DNA from: Actinomycetes bacterium
GTDB taxonomy: Bacteria > Actinomycetota > Coriobacteriia > WRKU01 > WQUG01
Assembly: GCA_009785855.1 (NCBI GenBank)
Contig: WQUG01000006.1
Location: forward strand, 1 to 7,949
Direction of reading: 5' to 3'
DNA length: 7,949 nt
The position numbers and the translations under genes were made by a program. Below the pieces are notes generated by a model, which ran no database searches, was not told the origin of the DNA, and was given only the letters and a program-made list of their open reading frames with translations. Of this stretch, positions 6,840-7,949 are shown one piece after another; positions within the stretch are counted from its first letter, which is position 1, and each line of letters opens with the position of its first letter.

Positions 6840-7949
6840 GATCGCCTGTCCATCAGCGCCTCGATGGCATCGACCCCCAGGGCCACGATGCCATGTGCCG
6901 CCGCCACCGCGGCCCGCTCTCCAAAGGAGTCATCCACGTAGACCGCATGGGGGCCCGGCGCGATGTGGTCGGCCTTCGACTCACCCATCGGCACCTGCAC
7001 GAGCTCATGGAAGAGCGTCGCATCGAGGCGCAGCGCTGCCAGCGCCGCCCGCAGGTCGCCCATCTGCCCGGGATAGCGGGTCACCAGCGTGACCGGGATA
7101 CCCTTGTTCGCACACTGATAGAGCAGCCAGACCGCCTCAAGGTTCAGCGTCCGGCTGCGATGATCGACGATCGTATCATCGAAGTCGATGAACAGCTCAT
7201 CGAAGTCCAGCGCCGTGCGATAGCTGTTGGCAAGCGCGCGACTGACCTCGACGGCCTCAAGCTGGCGCGCGGGCTCGGTGCGGTACCCGAGCGCATCCCA
7301 GAGCGCCATCAGCGGCAGGTTGACGCCGGCGGCGCGCGACACACACATCGTCCCCGCCGTACGCGTCGCGACCTCAAGAAGACGGTAGACGCCCCCGGTG
7401 TCGCGACGGAGCTGGAAGAACCAGACCCCGTGCAGCCCCCGTGGCCCGAGCCGCTCGGAGATCGCCGCAGCGATCCGGCGAGCCTCTTCATCATCAGGCA
7501 ACAAGACGCTGCGCACCGCGATGCCGTTCTTGATCCGCAGCCGACTCCGCGCGGCCGCATAACGCAGACCGCTCGCATCAGAGAAGCAGTCGACCGTGAC
7601 CTCCTCGCCCGGCAGATACTCACAGATGACCTGCGGGCGCTTCGCCGCCTTGAGCTTGCGCTCGAGCGTCCCGCGATCGTACAGGACATGGAAGCCCTCC
7701 GTACCCTGCCCGACCGCCGGCTTGATGATCACGGGAAAGTCCGCATCGGCAAGCGCGTCAGCACTGTCGTAGATACGCGGGAGCGCGTCCAGACCGGCCA
7801 GGGCCTCATAGGTCAGGCGTTTGTCGCGACAGATGCGCGCGACCTCCAGAGAGGAGCACAACACCCGCGCGGACAGGTCATCGGCGGATTCCATGAAGCG
7901 CAGGGCGGCCTCGTCGTTGGCCGGCATGATCAGGTCGATCTCATGGAGG
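6836..7949 (-). CDS. ATP-grasp ligase fused to a C-terminal HAD-like domain (5' end outside window)
   Basis: At least 370 residues are present. The frame stays open to the right edge and reads EIDLIMPANDEAALRF there, the usual end of a pre-ATP-grasp fold, so the ATG at 7927 is internal. Numbering from that Met, the ATP-grasp domain has FPVIIKPAVGQGTEG (64-78), ICEYLPGEEVTVD (101-113), a GVWFFQL strand (167-173) and LLEVATRTAG (183-192). Such enzymes activate a carboxylate with ATP and join it to an amine or other nucleophile. Residues about 240-363 form a HAD-like domain: DFDDT (248-252), LVTRYPGQ (281-288), K318 in GESKAD and YVDD (330-333). HAD domains are usually phosphatases. The partner genes suggest acylation or aminoacylation of an amino sugar, but the substrate is unknown. 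It is the first operon gene visible, and its TGA overlaps the deacetylase start. Confidence 0.85.
   Translation of the reverse strand, partial: LHEIDLIMPANDEAALRFMESADDLSARVLCSSLEVARICRDKRLTYEALAGLDALPRIYDSADALADADFPVIIKPAVGQGTEGFHVLYDRGTLERKLKAAKRPQVICEYLPGEEVTVDCFSDASGLRYAAARSRLRIKNGIAVRSVLLPDDEEARRIAAAISERLGPRGLHGVWFFQLRRDTGGVYRLLEVATRTAGTMCVSRAAGVNLPLMALWDALGYRTEPARQLEAVEVSRALANSYRTALDFDELFIDFDDTIVDHRSRTLNLEAVWLLYQCANKGIPVTLVTRYPGQMGDLRAALAALRLDATLFHELVQVPMGESKADHIAPGPHAVYVDDSFGERAAVAAAHGIVALGVDAIEALMDRRS

Noticed and set aside
5850..6941. 363-residue open frame on the + strand opposite the aminotransferase, deacetylase and ATP-grasp genes
   Set aside because: It crosses three well-supported genes, is rich in Arg, His and Asp as expected of antisense frames in GC-rich DNA, and shows no motif.
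7925..7927. ATG as the true start of the ATP-grasp gene
   Set aside because: The frame continues upstream to the window edge with a family-like EIDLIMPANDEA sequence, and a start here would remove the front of the fold.

Overview
The window is high-GC bacterial DNA, probably from the class Coriobacteriia (Actinomycetota; Olsenella, Collinsella or Atopobium relatives). The main evidence is the surface protein at 467-2800. Its thioester-like, SpaA/CnaB and VaFE (Thr-Gln ester) domain order and its IPSTG sorting signal are typical of surface-anchored proteins from that class and from some gut Clostridia. The GC richness, strong AAAGGAGG ribosome binding site and tightly overlapping genes fit this. 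No rRNA, tRNA, CRISPR array, insertion sequence or phage gene was seen.

Layout. Bases 1-319 (+) hold the C-terminal end of a protein that starts to the left; I cannot assign it to a family. Bases 320-466 are an AT-richer intergenic region with two adjacent palindromes, a possible promoter and a very good ribosome binding site. Bases 467-2800 (+) encode a 777-residue secreted, cell-wall-anchored modular protein. After a 33-bp convergent gap, bases 2834-7949 (-) carry four genes in one overlapping, translationally coupled operon. In order of transcription (right to left) they are an ATP-grasp/HAD fusion (5' end outside the window), a membrane-anchored NodB-type polysaccharide deacetylase, a DegT/DnrJ/EryC1 PLP-dependent aminotransferase, and a membrane-bound NDP-sugar 4,6-dehydratase of the PglF/WbpM/CapD type. 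Each junction is an ATGA, GTGA or TGATG overlap.

How the genes may work together. The dehydratase would convert a UDP-N-acetylhexosamine to a 4-keto-6-deoxy sugar. The aminotransferase would make the 4-amino sugar. The ATP-grasp/HAD protein could attach an acyl or aminoacyl group to an amine or hydroxyl (inference). The deacetylase would act outside the membrane on an N-acetylated glycan or peptidoglycan. This is part of a cell-surface glycan locus; no acetyltransferase, initiating glycosyltransferase or flippase lies in the window. Whether the glycan decorates the neighbouring surface protein cannot be told from the sequence. Nothing here is clearly a wholly new system. The points most worth checking are the altered ester-bond catalytic residues in the surface protein, the ATP-grasp/HAD fusion inside an amino-sugar operon, and the palindrome pair upstream of the surface gene.
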